Made by a program: the position numbers and the translations under genes
Shown: in pieces, positions 1 through 8,344 of the stretch
Layout: each line of letters opens with the position of its first letter
Numbering within the stretch: position 1 is the first letter of the stretch
DNA from: Acidobacteriota bacterium
GTDB lineage: Bacteria; Acidobacteriota; Terriglobia; Bryobacterales; Bryobacteraceae
Reading direction: 5' to 3'
Assembly (NCBI GenBank): GCA_025354525.1
Contig: JANXMS010000374.1
Location: 1 to 35,191, forward strand
DNA: 35,191 nucleotides
The notes under the pieces: generated by a model
The model's input: the letters and a program-made list of their open reading frames with translations, nothing else
Databases searched by the model: none
Told to the model about the DNA's origin: nothing

Positions 1-257
1 CCGGAGGGTCCCATGATGGCAACGTACTCACCGCGGCGGATTTCGACATCGACCCCGGAGACGGCGTTGATGGTCTGGTCGCCCATCTGGTAGGTTTTCC
101 AGAGGTTATAGGTTCGAATAATAACGCCGTCGCGACGGAGCTGTTCTCCGCGCGCCTTGTCCGATCCGTCCGCTACTTGTGCCAAACCGGGCTGTGGTCG
201 CCGAAACAACCTCCACGGCCAGCGGGCCTGAGCCGATCCTTCCGCTACTTGTACCAT
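1..257 (-). CDS. ABC transporter ATP-binding protein, MacB/LolD type (partial)
   Basis: This is the N-terminal part (85 codons) of an ABC transporter ATPase, cut by the window start. The translation reaches a typical beginning of the nucleotide-binding domain ([14 protein letters not shown], then [19 protein letters not shown]) and stops inside the Walker A motif, GPSG. It starts at ATG 257, 21 bases after the stop of the upstream membrane-fusion protein, so the two form a MacA-MacB-like efflux pair in one transcript. The protein has an unusual N-terminal extension of about 46 residues before the domain begins. Part of that extension is an imperfect 24-codon duplication. Later ATG codons exist, but one placed right at the usual family start is not seen. 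Substrate unknown. Confidence 0.85.
   Translation of the reverse strand, partial: MVQVAEGSAQARWPWRLFRRPQPGLAQVADGSDKARGEQLRRDGVIIRTYNLWKTYQMGDQTINAVSGVDVEIRRGEYVAIMGPS
161..255. repeat. imperfect 23-bp direct repeat inside the ABC ATPase N-terminus
   Basis: Positions 161-183 and 233-255 match at 21 of 23 bases and are 72 bp apart, which is exactly 24 codons. They encode the paired segments VQVAEGS and AQVADGS, so the N-terminal extension seems to have grown by an in-frame duplication. Confidence 0.7.
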
Positions 258-278
258 GAGTATTTTATGAAACTTCCT

Positions 279-1700
279 TTATGATTCTGCCTTGACCGGC
301 GACTTATTGTCTACCTTGATTTTGGCATCGTTTCGCAGGGTGCGAATAATTTTATAACTACCGGTGATGATCTCTTCGCCTTCGTTGAGACCGGAGGTGA
401 CTTCGATGTCGGTGACGCCGGTGATGCCGGTTTCTACCTTTTTGAAGATGGATTTTTCGCCTTGGATGACGAAAACGCCTTGGATTTCGACTTTGCGGGC
501 CTTAACGGAGGCGGGGTCCATGGGGAGTTCGGGAGCCGTGTCGCCTTCCTTAATCGGCACGAGATCGCCGGTCTGGCGGACGGTGAGGGCCTGGATAGGG
601 ATGGTGATGGACTTCTGGCGGGTGGCGGTGACGATTTTCGCAGTGCAGCTGAGACCGGGGCGCATTTCGTCGGGGGGATTGTCGAGGGCGATGACGACCT
701 TAAAATCCTTGGCTTCCTGGCTGGAGATGGCGGACTGGGAGGCGGCGAGGCCAGTGGAGCGGAGGATGGCGGTGTTGCCGATTTCGATGACGTGGCCTTT
801 GAAGGAACGGCCGGGCATGGCGTCGACGGTGACGTCGGCGATTTGATCGAGTTTGACGTTGACGATGTCGGTTTCGTCCACTTTCACTTCGGCGGTGATG
901 ATGGACATATCGGCGATGGTCATGATGAGAGAGGCCGAGGAGTTTTGGATGCCGGGGACGACAGTTTCGCCGACACGGACGGGGAGGTTGGTGACGACGC
1001 CGTCGATGGGGGAGACCGATTGGGTGCGGCTGAGGACGTCGGAGGCGCGACGGAGATTAGCTTCCGAGACGGTGATGCGGCGCTGGGCGGCGGAGAGGCT
1101 AAAGCGGAACTGTTCGATTTGGGCGCGGGCTTGGGCGAGGCGGGCTTCGGATTCGCGAACGGTGGCTTCGGCGGACTGGACGGCGGCGCGGCGGGAGTCA
1201 AAGTCCTGGCGGGAGACGAGTCCTTCTTTGAGAAGGCGCTCGGAGCGGTCGAAGTCGAGTTTGGAGCGATCGCGGTCTGCTTTGACGCGTTCGATGGTGG
1301 CTTCGAGGGTTCGGATGTTGCTGTCCTGCGCTTTGAGGCTGGCTTCGGCGGCGGCGGATTCGGCTTGGGTGGAGGTGACGGTGGCGCGCTGGGCGGCGAC
1401 GTCGGCTTCTGGTTGGACGCTTTCGAGCTTGGCGAGGCCTTGGCCCTTGCGGACACGGTCGCCTTCTTTGACCATAATGTCGGTGATGCGGGACGGGCCT
1501 TGGGCGTTGCTGCCGATGTTGATGTAGTTGCGGGGCTTGACTTCACCGGAGGCGGTGACGACGGACGTCAGATCCTGACGGAAGGACTTGCCCGTCTGCA
1601 CGGTGACAATTCCTTTTTTGCTCCATTGCAGACTTGCGTAGACACCGCCGGCTATGGCCAAGACCACAACGATACCGACGACGATCTTCCATTTTTTCAC
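279..1700 (-). CDS. efflux transporter periplasmic adaptor (HlyD/MacA membrane-fusion protein)
   Basis: This 473-aa membrane-fusion protein would link an inner-membrane ABC transporter to an outer-membrane channel. It has an N-terminal membrane anchor (about residues 6-23). A lipoyl/biotin-like half follows (about 60-95), then a long alpha-helical coiled-coil hairpin (about 100-225) rich in Ala, Glu and Arg. The second lipoyl half (VSPIDGVVTNLPVRVGETV) and beta-barrel domains complete it. The start is GTG at 1700, with AGGAG ten bases upstream. The ABC ATPase follows 21 bases after its stop. The family assignment is secure, but the exported substrate (macrolide, lipoprotein, peptide) cannot be told from sequence. 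Confidence 0.9.
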   Translation of the reverse strand: MKKWKIVVGIVVVLAIAGGVYASLQWSKKGIVTVQTGKSFRQDLTSVVTASGEVKPRNYINIGSNAQGPSRITDIMVKEGDRVRKGQGLAKLESVQPEADVAAQRATVTSTQAESAAAEASLKAQDSNIRTLEATIERVKADRDRSKLDFDRSERLLKEGLVSRQDFDSRRAAVQSAEATVRESEARLAQARAQIEQFRFSLSAAQRRITVSEANLRRASDVLSRTQSVSPIDGVVTNLPVRVGETVVPGIQNSSASLIMTIADMSIITAEVKVDETDIVNVKLDQIADVTVDAMPGRSFKGHVIEIGNTAILRSTGLAASQSAISSQEAKDFKVVIALDNPPDEMRPGLSCTAKIVTATRQKSITIPIQALTVRQTGDLVPIKEGDTAPELPMDPASVKARKVEIQGVFVIQGEKSIFKKVETGITGVTDIEVTSGLNEGEEIITGSYKIIRTLRNDAKIKVDNKSPVKAES

Positions 1701-1802
1701 GTGTAAAGGGCTCCTGAGAGAGTCAGACGGAGGAGCCGTGCAAAAAGTTCAACAATTCCTAGGTTGAGACGTTCTGACGAGCTCGAAGGTAACTGGCTGT
1801 TG

Positions 1803-2078
1803 TTAGTTGCCTTTCAGCCACTTAACGGAAACTGGGTTAGTGCCTTGGCAGGCGATGGAATCGGTCATGCCTGAGCTGATGAGGGCGCATGCGTTGTCGG
1901 AGGCGGTGCGTTGCGCGGCTTCGCGAGTGGCGCCGGAAGCGGTACGGCAGGAGTTGCGGCCTTGAAATTCTTTACAGACTTCGACCCGGAAGCCTGCTAG
2001 ATCCATTGAGGAGTAGGCCATGAGGGCGATGAGGGCGATGGCCACCGCGGCGATGATTAGTCCGGTCCGATTTTTCAC
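1803..2078 (-). CDS. small membrane-anchored or secreted protein with four cysteines
   Basis: A 91-aa protein not recognised as a named family. Residues 5-22 form a hydrophobic signal or anchor (GLIIAAVAIALIALMAY). The outer part carries four cysteines (C35, C44, C64, C76), enough for two disulfides, and a helical Ala/Arg-rich stretch. Its GTG start overlaps the accA stop by one base (TAGTG), so it is probably translated by coupling to accA. The coupling and the signal segment support a real gene. A role in fatty acid synthesis is not implied, because an exported protein would not meet AccA. Confidence 0.65.
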   Translation of the reverse strand: MKNRTGLIIAAVAIALIALMAYSSMDLAGFRVEVCKEFQGRNSCRTASGATREAAQRTASDNACALISSGMTDSIACQGTNPVSVKWLKGN

Positions 2079-2926
2079 TATTCCTCAAAAAACTTGGCCA
2101 TGCTACGGAACTTGTCGTAGCGATGGTCGATGAGTTGAGCGGGGCTCATTTTATTCAGTTCGGCGAGGGAGGCGCGGAGAGTGGCGGCGAGGAACTGGGC
2201 GGCGGCGTCCCAATCTTCTTGGGCACCACCGGTGGGTTCGGGGATGATGGAATCGATGAGCTTAAGATCGAGGAGGTCGCGGGAGGTGAGGCGGAGGGCG
2301 GCGGCGGCGAGTTCGGCTTTACCGGCGTCACGCCAGATGATGGCGGCGCAGGATTCGGGGCTGATGACGCTGTAGATGGAATTTTCCAGCATGAACACTT
2401 TGTTGGCGACGCCGAGGGCGAGGGCGCCACCGGAGCCGCCTTCGCCGATGACGATGGAGATGACGGGGACGCCGAGACGGGTCATTTCCCGGAGGTTAAC
2501 GGCGATGGCTTCGGCTTGGCCGCGTTCTTCGGCGTCGATGCCGGGATAGGCGCCGGGGGTGTCGAGGAGGCAGAGAATGGGCCGGTTGAACTTGGCGGCG
2601 AGCTTCATGCAGCGGAGGGCTTTGCGATAGCCTTCGGGCTTCGGCATGGCGAAGTTGCGTTTCAGTTTTTGTTTGGTATCGCGGCCCTTTTGGTGGCCGA
2701 TGATCATGATGGGTTCGCCGTCGAAGAGGCCGTAGCCGCAGACGATGGCGGCGTCGTCACCGTAGGCCCGGTCGCCGTGAATTTCCTGGAAGTCGGTGAT
2801 GAGCCGCTCGAGGTAGTCGAGGGTGTGTGGACGCTTGGGATGGCGAGCGAGTTGGACTCGCTGCCAAGTAGGAGCGTGGGGCATGGTTCCGGCTTCGACG
2901 CCGATGTGGTGATCTTCTTGCGGCAA
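2078..2926 (-). CDS. accA: acetyl-CoA carboxylase carboxyltransferase subunit alpha
   Basis: AccA pairs with AccD to move the carboxyl group from carboxybiotin to acetyl-CoA, the first step of fatty acid synthesis in the cytoplasm. Family landmarks are clear: [40 protein letters not shown], the oxyanion-hole region [12 protein letters not shown], and the ending of the carboxyltransferase fold, [11 protein letters not shown]. At 282 aa it is about 40 residues shorter than the E. coli protein, and the missing part is the N-terminal helical segment. An in-frame TAG three codons before the start rules out extension. The start is TTG 2926 with AGGA just upstream; ATG 2884 is an alternative. The oxidoreductase gene ends 21 bases upstream, so they probably share a transcript. 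Confidence 0.95.
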   Translation of the reverse strand: MPQEDHHIGVEAGTMPHAPTWQRVQLARHPKRPHTLDYLERLITDFQEIHGDRAYGDDAAIVCGYGLFDGEPIMIIGHQKGRDTKQKLKRNFAMPKPEGYRKALRCMKLAAKFNRPILCLLDTPGAYPGIDAEERGQAEAIAVNLREMTRLGVPVISIVIGEGGSGGALALGVANKVFMLENSIYSVISPESCAAIIWRDAGKAELAAAALRLTSRDLLDLKLIDSIIPEPTGGAQEDWDAAAQFLAATLRASLAELNKMSPAQLIDHRYDKFRSMAKFFEE

Positions 2927-2947
2927 CGTGTCCTAATTGTAACGCGG

Positions 2948-4369
2948 CTAGACTTTCTTCTTGGCCGGGCCTTCGCCGGTGCCCATTTTGTCGAGTTCGG
3001 TGGCGTAGACGCGTCGGTTTTCATCCATGGCGAGATTGGAGAGGATGACGGCTGAAGAGTCGTTGAGGCCGATGGTGAGGTCGGCTTTGGGCTTAGCGAG
3101 GGTGCGGCAGCATTCGATGAATTCGATGAACTGCTGGTCGACGGGGTTGCGATCTTCTTCGGGGACCATGACGCCCTTCGAGTAGAGCCAGCGTTTGGCG
3201 AACTTGAGTTCGCGGCTCATGAAGCTATCCTGCTCGGTGATTTCGTCTTTGGAGAGGAGGATGGGGAGAGGGCGGGAGCCTTTGCCGGTGGAGGCGAGGG
3301 AGGCGCTGGCGACGGCGGCTTTGGAGGTGCCGGCGTCGGGAACTTTTTTGGCGGGTTCGCGGTACCACATGCCGAGGGCGGGTTCGTCATCGGTGCCGAC
3401 GGTGATGTGGATGGTGCCCTGGGTGCCCATGATGCATTCGCCGAACTGGGCGCGCTGGCCGCCGAAGAGGGGGCAATGCTGGTTAGTAGAGATATAGCTG
3501 GCCATGAGGCGCTGGCCCTTGGGGTAGCGGAAGATGAGTTGGACGGAGTCGTAGACGTCGCGCCCGTCTTTGAAGTAGTCGATGCCGCCGACGCCGGAGA
3601 CGAATTCGAAGTGGGAGCCGAACATCCAGTCGGCGATATCCATTTGATGGGAGCCGAGTTCGGCGACAAGGCCGCCGGAGTATTTGCGAAGCAGGCGCCA
3701 GTTGGCGTCTTCGCCACGGGGGTCGTTCTTCTTCATGGTCCAGGTGGCGCTGGGGACGTTGATGAGGTTGCGGTGCCACTGGGCGTAAACGTTGGTGACG
3801 TCGCCGATCAAACCTTTTTCGACCATCTGCTTGGCGGTTTGATAGAAGCGGCTGTAGCGGCGCTGGAGGCCGACCTGCATAACTTGCTTGGGCCGTTCGT
3901 TGACCATTTTGCGAAGGGCGTGAACTTCTTCGGCTGTGTGGACGAGCGACTTTTCGCAGAAGACGTGTTTGCCGGCGAGGAGGGCGTCGCGAGTGACGGG
4001 GAAATGGGTGTAGAGCGGGGTGGCGATGATGACGGCGTCGACGTCTTTGTTCGAGAGGACCTCGCGATAGTCCTTGTATCCTTTGGGCTTGTCCTTGGAG
4101 CCGTTGACGGCTTTATCGAGGTTGGGCTGATAGATGTCGCAGGCGGCGACGAGGCGAGCACCATCGATGTTATTGAGATGGGTGATGTGGTAGTAGCCAC
4201 GACCGCCGGTGCCGATGATGCCGATTTGAAGTTGGCTATTGGCGGCTTTGACCTTTTGAATCCAGGGTGCGCCGGTGATGACACCAGCGGCGACGGCGGC
4301 ACCGGTGGCGGCAGTTTTCACCGCGTCGCGACGCGAGATCTCGATTTTCTTTTCGTTGGCATCAGCCAT
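2948..4369 (-). CDS. Gfo/Idh/MocA family oxidoreductase, Tat-exported
   Basis: A 473-aa NAD(P)-dependent sugar- or cyclitol-type oxidoreductase. The N-terminus has a twin-arginine signal (SRRDAVKTAATGAAVAAGV), so it is likely exported folded. The Rossmann motif IGIIGTGGRG follows directly. The family EKP motif appears as CEKSLVHT, and the C-terminal substrate domain contains WRLLRKYSGGLVAELGSHQMDIADWMFG. I chose ATG 4369 because AGAGGTGA lies just upstream and the Tat signal then sits at the N-terminus. The frame is open further upstream to 4480, but that part reads through a short tandem repeat. Tat-exported members are common in Acidobacteriota and Planctomycetota; the substrate is unknown. 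Confidence 0.92.
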   Translation of the reverse strand: MADANEKKIEISRRDAVKTAATGAAVAAGVITGAPWIQKVKAANSQLQIGIIGTGGRGYYHITHLNNIDGARLVAACDIYQPNLDKAVNGSKDKPKGYKDYREVLSNKDVDAVIIATPLYTHFPVTRDALLAGKHVFCEKSLVHTAEEVHALRKMVNERPKQVMQVGLQRRYSRFYQTAKQMVEKGLIGDVTNVYAQWHRNLINVPSATWTMKKNDPRGEDANWRLLRKYSGGLVAELGSHQMDIADWMFGSHFEFVSGVGGIDYFKDGRDVYDSVQLIFRYPKGQRLMASYISTNQHCPLFGGQRAQFGECIMGTQGTIHITVGTDDEPALGMWYREPAKKVPDAGTSKAAVASASLASTGKGSRPLPILLSKDEITEQDSFMSRELKFAKRWLYSKGVMVPEEDRNPVDQQFIEFIECCRTLAKPKADLTIGLNDSSAVILSNLAMDENRRVYATELDKMGTGEGPAKKKV

Positions 4370-4410
4370 GGGTTCACCTCTATCCGAACACACCATTATA
4401 TTCAAATAGT

Positions 4411-4455
4411 TTCGTCGTATTCGAGCGACTTCGTCATATTCCAGCGACTTCGTCG
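4411..4455. repeat. 19-bp tandem repeat, about 2.4 copies
   Basis: Units at 4411-4429 and 4430-4448 differ at two positions, with a partial third unit at 4449-4455. The array covers the last codons of the BrkB gene and the leader before the oxidoreductase gene. Confidence 0.7.
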
Positions 4456-5231
4456 CGCGAGCGTCCGGACCATTCGGCACCGGCGAGAATGATCATGCTG
4501 GCGAGGAAGCTGACGAAGACGATGATGACGGCCCAGTAAAAGGGGCCGTATTCGATTTGGAGTTTGCGGAGGAACCAGGGCCAGATGAGGTGGAGGATGT
4601 ACTTCAGTGCTTCGAGGGCGATTCCGACGACGATGGCGGTGGGGACGACGCGGGCGACGGGGATTTGGCGATTGGGAAGGACCCAGTAGACGACGAAGAG
4701 GCTGGCCATGGTGAGGGACATGGAGAGGATTTTTTCGTAAAAGGGGGCGACGATGCCGAGGACGGGGCCGGCGGTTTGGGAGTAGTCGCGACTGAGAGAG
4801 GAGAGGATGATGGAGAGGATGGAGAGGGAGCCGCAGGCGAAGATGAGGCCCATGGAGATGAGCTGATTTTTGAAAAAGCTGCGGTTTTCGGTGATGCCCC
4901 AAGCGCGATTGAGGGCGACTTCGAGGGGTTCGAAGATGCCGTTGGCGGTGAAGAGGAGGAGGAGGACGGAGGAGTAGCTGAAGTGGGAGAAGCGGTTGGG
5001 GACCCAGCCGATACCGGAGCGAATTTGTTTTTCGACTTCGGGGCCGAAGAGGTCGCTCATGGCGAAATAGACGGACTGTTCGGCAGTGTTCCAGCCGGCG
5101 AGGCGGGCGAACCAGATGAGGACGAGGAGGAAAGGGAAGAAGGAGAGGAGGACGTTGGCGGCGATGGAGAAGGCGTAGACGTGGACTTCGACTTCGAAGA
5201 GGTATTTGAGGGTGGGGAGGAGTTTACGCAT
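4434..5231 (-). CDS. YihY/virulence factor BrkB family inner-membrane protein
   Basis: A 265-aa polytopic membrane protein of the YihY/BrkB (formerly RNase BN-like) family, whose biochemical role is not settled. Six hydrophobic segments are visible, at about 20-42, 88-108, 128-150, 172-190, 200-222 and 235-258. The family-typical segment LLLLFTANGIFEPLEVALNRAWGI lies at about 92-115. Its ATG overlaps the end of the TOPRIM-like gene by 8 bases (ATGCGTAA), so its translation is coupled to that gene. Its G-rich codon use matches the backbone more than the ATPase gene does. It may be a housekeeping gene riding in the transcript, or the membrane component of the neighbouring ATPase/TOPRIM pair. 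Confidence 0.88.
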   Translation of the reverse strand: MRKLLPTLKYLFEVEVHVYAFSIAANVLLSFFPFLLVLIWFARLAGWNTAEQSVYFAMSDLFGPEVEKQIRSGIGWVPNRFSHFSYSSVLLLLFTANGIFEPLEVALNRAWGITENRSFFKNQLISMGLIFACGSLSILSIILSSLSRDYSQTAGPVLGIVAPFYEKILSMSLTMASLFVVYWVLPNRQIPVARVVPTAIVVGIALEALKYILHLIWPWFLRKLQIEYGPFYWAVIIVFVSFLASMIILAGAEWSGRSRDEVAGI

Positions 5232-5823
5232 TCGATTCGGCTTGGATGCGGTGGAGGATTCGAGTGAGTTCGAGGAGGGGTTCCATGTCGAGGAGATTGT
5301 TGAATTCGGCTTTTTGGATGGCGTGACCTAGTTCGGAGGCGTAGTCGCCGGGGATGGCGCGGAGGATGATCGCGGTGTGTGTTTTGGCCCAGCGGGCGGG
5401 GTTCAGTTGGTTGGGTGCCCAACAGTTCCGTAGTGCGTCGAGGCAAGCGTGGAGGGGTTCGAGGAAGAGATTCTCAACGCAGCCCTGGGGGCGGTTCTCG
5501 GGAATTATGCAGATTTGGACAGGGGGAGGGGAGGCGCTCCGTTCGTTGGGTAGGTCGGGAACGGGAAGCTTCGTGGCTTCGTGGACGCCGAGGGCGCTCT
5601 CGAAGGCTGCGGTGGCGGAGTCTTCGGCGTCGCGGACGACGGTGATCGAACGATGAGACTGGAACGAAGATTGCTTCTCCACTCGACGTAGCCCATCGGG
5701 AAATGATTTGTTGCCGTCGGCGTTATCCACTTCGACGATGCCCTGAAGTTCACGGGACGCGATCAGGTAGGTGAGAAGTACTTTTTCGTCTTTCCCTTCG
5801 ACGAGTAAAAGGTGCTCCTTCAT
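5224..5823 (-). CDS. TOPRIM-like DUF3226 family protein, partner of the adjacent ATPase
   Basis: A 199-aa protein with the layout of a stand-alone TOPRIM nuclease/primase fold. It begins with LLLVEGKDEKVLL, where E9 is the expected catalytic glutamate. The second acidic cluster, VVRDAEDS, has D65 and D68. A later segment, PENRPQGCVENLF, is typical of the DUF3226 and OLD-associated group. Its ATG overlaps the ATPase stop by four bases (ATGA), and its own stop overlaps BrkB by eight. ATPase plus TOPRIM is the logic of OLD and PARIS anti-phage proteins; here the two parts are separate genes. Nuclease activity is inferred, not shown. The DUF3226 assignment is from memory of the motif pattern. Confidence 0.75.
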   Translation of the reverse strand: MKEHLLLVEGKDEKVLLTYLIASRELQGIVEVDNADGNKSFPDGLRRVEKQSSFQSHRSITVVRDAEDSATAAFESALGVHEATKLPVPDLPNERSASPPPVQICIIPENRPQGCVENLFLEPLHACLDALRNCWAPNQLNPARWAKTHTAIILRAIPGDYASELGHAIQKAEFNNLLDMEPLLELTRILHRIQAESNA

Positions 5824-6890
5824 CGAACGTCCAGTTCCATTTCGAGAGTGCCGACAACGTCTGCTTGGTCGTAATCAACGGCTTCGTGATGATCGGAGTG
5901 GGCGTCAATACGAAAGTACCGAACGTCCTCGCCGCCGGCCTTCATCGCAGCTACGATCATTTCGTTGCTATGGGTAGTGCAGAAGATTTGCTTGTCCATC
6001 GTCTTTGCGGTGTCGACGATGGTCCGCCAGACCTCGGGTAGGACGGAGAAGTGGATTCCGTTTTCGATTTCGTCGATAAGCCAAATTCCTCCACGCCACG
6101 CTAAACCGGCGAGTAGGATTCGCAAGACTCGCATTACGCCGTCGCCGAGTACTGACACCGGGTAGCGATCACCGTTGCCGAACGCGGCGTAGATGGTACT
6201 TCGATCATTTTTCGGAATCGCAATCAATTGCTGGAGGTCGGGGAGAAGGTTTTTAAGGCAGGCGACCAAAAGCGATTCTCGGCCTTCCCTCAGGATCTGA
6301 CCGAACTGGTCTTCAATCTTTTCAGACTCCTGGACCTGTGCCCACACACAGGCGACTGGTACGTAGGGCGCAAGGTTGTATGACCAGTTCCAAGAGCCAT
6401 CCATGGATGGATAGACCAACGCTTCGGCGGGCCCTCCGTCGCGAGTGGTCTTTATTCGGAGTATCCGACCCGCTTGATGCCACTGTTGCAAGCTTAAGAG
6501 CACGGCTGGATTTTGCTTAGCTAGCAACACGGTTTGATTCGATTCGTTGAGTGGAAAACGCGTACTGAGTTCGGTCTGAACTTGATAGCCCTTCCAGGCA
6601 CCTTGAATGTTCACTGTGCCATTGGCAGGAGACCGATGAAACAGAAGGCCCCACGGATCATCCACCTGAGACTTTCCTTCCGTGCTTATTGAAGGCAGCA
6701 TGATGATCCCTCGACGACGATTCTGAAAGGCCGGTCGGAGTGGTTCGGGTGCCAGAAGGAGTTCGCAGGCTTCGAGGATGCAAGTCTTGCCGGCGCTGTT
6801 CTTGCCTCCGAAGATGTTCACGCGGCGGAGGCCGTCGATCTTCAGACTTTGGAAGGCTCGGAAATTGGTGATTTCAAGGGAGGTGAACAT
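5820..6890 (-). CDS. OLD/AAA-type ABC-like ATPase
   Basis: A 356-aa ATPase of the AAA15/AAA21 (OLD, RecF-like) group. It opens with LEITNFRAFQSLKIDGL, followed by Walker A GKNSAGKT (29-36). A signature-like LGDGVMRVLRI occurs at about 243-253. Walker B, WLIDEIENGIH (about residue 270), is followed by an H-loop-like TTHSNEM. ATG 6890 has AGAGG eight bases upstream. The gene is less G-skewed than its neighbours, which suggests transfer. It is the first gene of an overlapping set with the TOPRIM-like protein and BrkB. By analogy with AriA of PARIS and with OLD proteins it would be a sensor/motor that controls the TOPRIM partner. That role is inference. Confidence 0.88.
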   Translation of the reverse strand: MFTSLEITNFRAFQSLKIDGLRRVNIFGGKNSAGKTCILEACELLLAPEPLRPAFQNRRRGIIMLPSISTEGKSQVDDPWGLLFHRSPANGTVNIQGAWKGYQVQTELSTRFPLNESNQTVLLAKQNPAVLLSLQQWHQAGRILRIKTTRDGGPAEALVYPSMDGSWNWSYNLAPYVPVACVWAQVQESEKIEDQFGQILREGRESLLVACLKNLLPDLQQLIAIPKNDRSTIYAAFGNGDRYPVSVLGDGVMRVLRILLAGLAWRGGIWLIDEIENGIHFSVLPEVWRTIVDTAKTMDKQIFCTTHSNEMIVAAMKAGGEDVRYFRIDAHSDHHEAVDYDQADVVGTLEMELDVR

Positions 6891-6971
6891 GGGTTAGGCC
6901 TCTCGCCGCTTTAAGCGGTCGACGATTCGTTCGCTGCCCGGGCGGGGAAATCGCTGCGTGAAAGCATGACC

Positions 6972-8312
6972 TTAGGGTAGCTTGCGCGACACGATACGGT
7001 AAACCGAGACGGGGCTTTCGTTGCCTTCGCGATCAACGGCTTTGACGCCGAGGACGATGTCGTCGATGGAGACGTCGACGAGGCGGAATTCCTTGCCAAT
7101 GCCGACCCACTGCTCTTTTTCCCAGAAGGGGGCGGTGGAATCGCGGCGGACGATGGAGAAGCCGGCGAGGTCGGTGATGTCGCCGACTTCCTTCCACTTG
7201 AGGAGGGCGTCGTAGCCGGTTTTGCCTCGGCTGAGGCTGGGGCCTTCGATGTCGTCGCCGCTCGTGACGGACCGGGTTCGAGTGGTGATATCCGGGGCGG
7301 GCGGGGCCCAGGCGAGGGCGGCGGCGACGGCACCGTTGACTTGCGTGACGCGGGCGGTGTAGGCAGGGGAAGCGTTGGCAAAGGTGTCGGAGGCGGTGTG
7401 TTGATTGGCGTAGAACTCGCTGGGAGTGGTGAAGCGGACGGCGGGGTAGCCGATGCGATCAAAGGGGGTGTGGTCGCCGCCGCGGCCGAAGCGGTCGGCG
7501 CGGAAGACGGCGTTGACGGTCATGGAGGGGACGTAGCGTTCGCCGACTTCCTTGACGTAGCGGGCGAGGGTGCGGGAGGGCGAATCGATGGGGTCCTCCG
7601 AGAAGAGGCGGACGGAGGAGTTGGCGGCGCGACCGTTGCCGGCGGTGTCGTTGCCGATGATGTCGTTGTTGAGGACGGCGTCGATGATGGTGTTTTGCTC
7701 TTTGGCTCGCTTGGCGTATTCGTTGGCGCCGAGGAGGCCGTATTCTTCTCCGGCGAAGGCGACGAAGACGATGGTTTTTTCGAACTCGTACTGGCTCATG
7801 ACGCGGGCAAGTTCCATGACGGCGGCGGTTCCAGAGCCGTCGTCAGAGACGCCGGGTGCGTCGGCGTCAATGGTGGCTTCCCTGTCCATACTTTCGAGTT
7901 CGCCGACCTTTTTGCGAACGATGTTCAGGGAATCGTAGTGACCGCTGATGATGACGTGGCGGTCTTTTTGCGTGGTACCGGGGAGGACGGCGACGACGTT
8001 GACGATTTTGACGTCGCGAAAGACACGCCCGGATTGCTTGAGTTCATGTTCTTCGAGGGTGACCTGAAGGCGGGGGCTGTAGGCCTTCATGGAGTCGGCG
8101 ATCCAGCGATAGGCGGCACCGACGCCTCGGGTGGGATGTTCGTGAGACGAGAAAATATTGCGGGTTCCGAAGGCTTCGAGCCGCTGCAGCGTGGCGGCGA
8201 TGCGTTCGGTAGAAACAGAGGAGACGATCTTTTCTACTTTTGGGTTGAGCGACTTTGGGGGTGCCTGGCCATGCAGAGAAAAGACAAAAATGATGGAGAG
8301 ATAGAGACGCAT
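6972..8312 (-). CDS. secreted M28 family zinc aminopeptidase
   Basis: A 446-aa exported metallopeptidase. A short signal peptide (residues 1-16, ending HGQA) precedes a two-zinc M28 domain whose ligands are visible: H125 in SGHYDS, D157 in APGVSDDGSG, E189/E190 in FAGEEYGLLG, D217 in NNDIIGND, and H305 in ANQHTASDT. The C-terminal 100 residues look like a fibronectin-III-type beta domain (KTGYDALLKWKEVGDITDLAGFSIVRRD). It likely trims amino acids from peptides outside the cytoplasm. It is divergent from psd, with only 32 bases between the start codons, so the two promoters must overlap the opposite gene or be very compact. Confidence 0.92.
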   Translation of the reverse strand: MRLYLSIIFVFSLHGQAPPKSLNPKVEKIVSSVSTERIAATLQRLEAFGTRNIFSSHEHPTRGVGAAYRWIADSMKAYSPRLQVTLEEHELKQSGRVFRDVKIVNVVAVLPGTTQKDRHVIISGHYDSLNIVRKKVGELESMDREATIDADAPGVSDDGSGTAAVMELARVMSQYEFEKTIVFVAFAGEEYGLLGANEYAKRAKEQNTIIDAVLNNDIIGNDTAGNGRAANSSVRLFSEDPIDSPSRTLARYVKEVGERYVPSMTVNAVFRADRFGRGGDHTPFDRIGYPAVRFTTPSEFYANQHTASDTFANASPAYTARVTQVNGAVAAALAWAPPAPDITTRTRSVTSGDDIEGPSLSRGKTGYDALLKWKEVGDITDLAGFSIVRRDSTAPFWEKEQWVGIGKEFRLVDVSIDDIVLGVKAVDREGNESPVSVYRIVSRKLP

Positions 8313-8344
8313 GGGTTTATCTGCGAAAATAGCAGATTAGACAT

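Noticed and set aside
462-1706. 414-aa ORF opposite the efflux adaptor gene, with repeated Gly/Asp-rich stretches
   Set aside because: It is the antisense shadow of a clear membrane-fusion protein; the Gly/Asp composition follows from the G-rich coding strand.
3407-4492. 361-aa ORF opposite the Gfo/Idh oxidoreductase
   Set aside because: Antisense shadow with low-complexity Gly/Asp/Val composition and no domain pattern.
6905-6920. Small hairpin CCGC-TTTAA-GCGG before the ATPase gene
   Set aside because: A four-base stem is too short to call a terminator.
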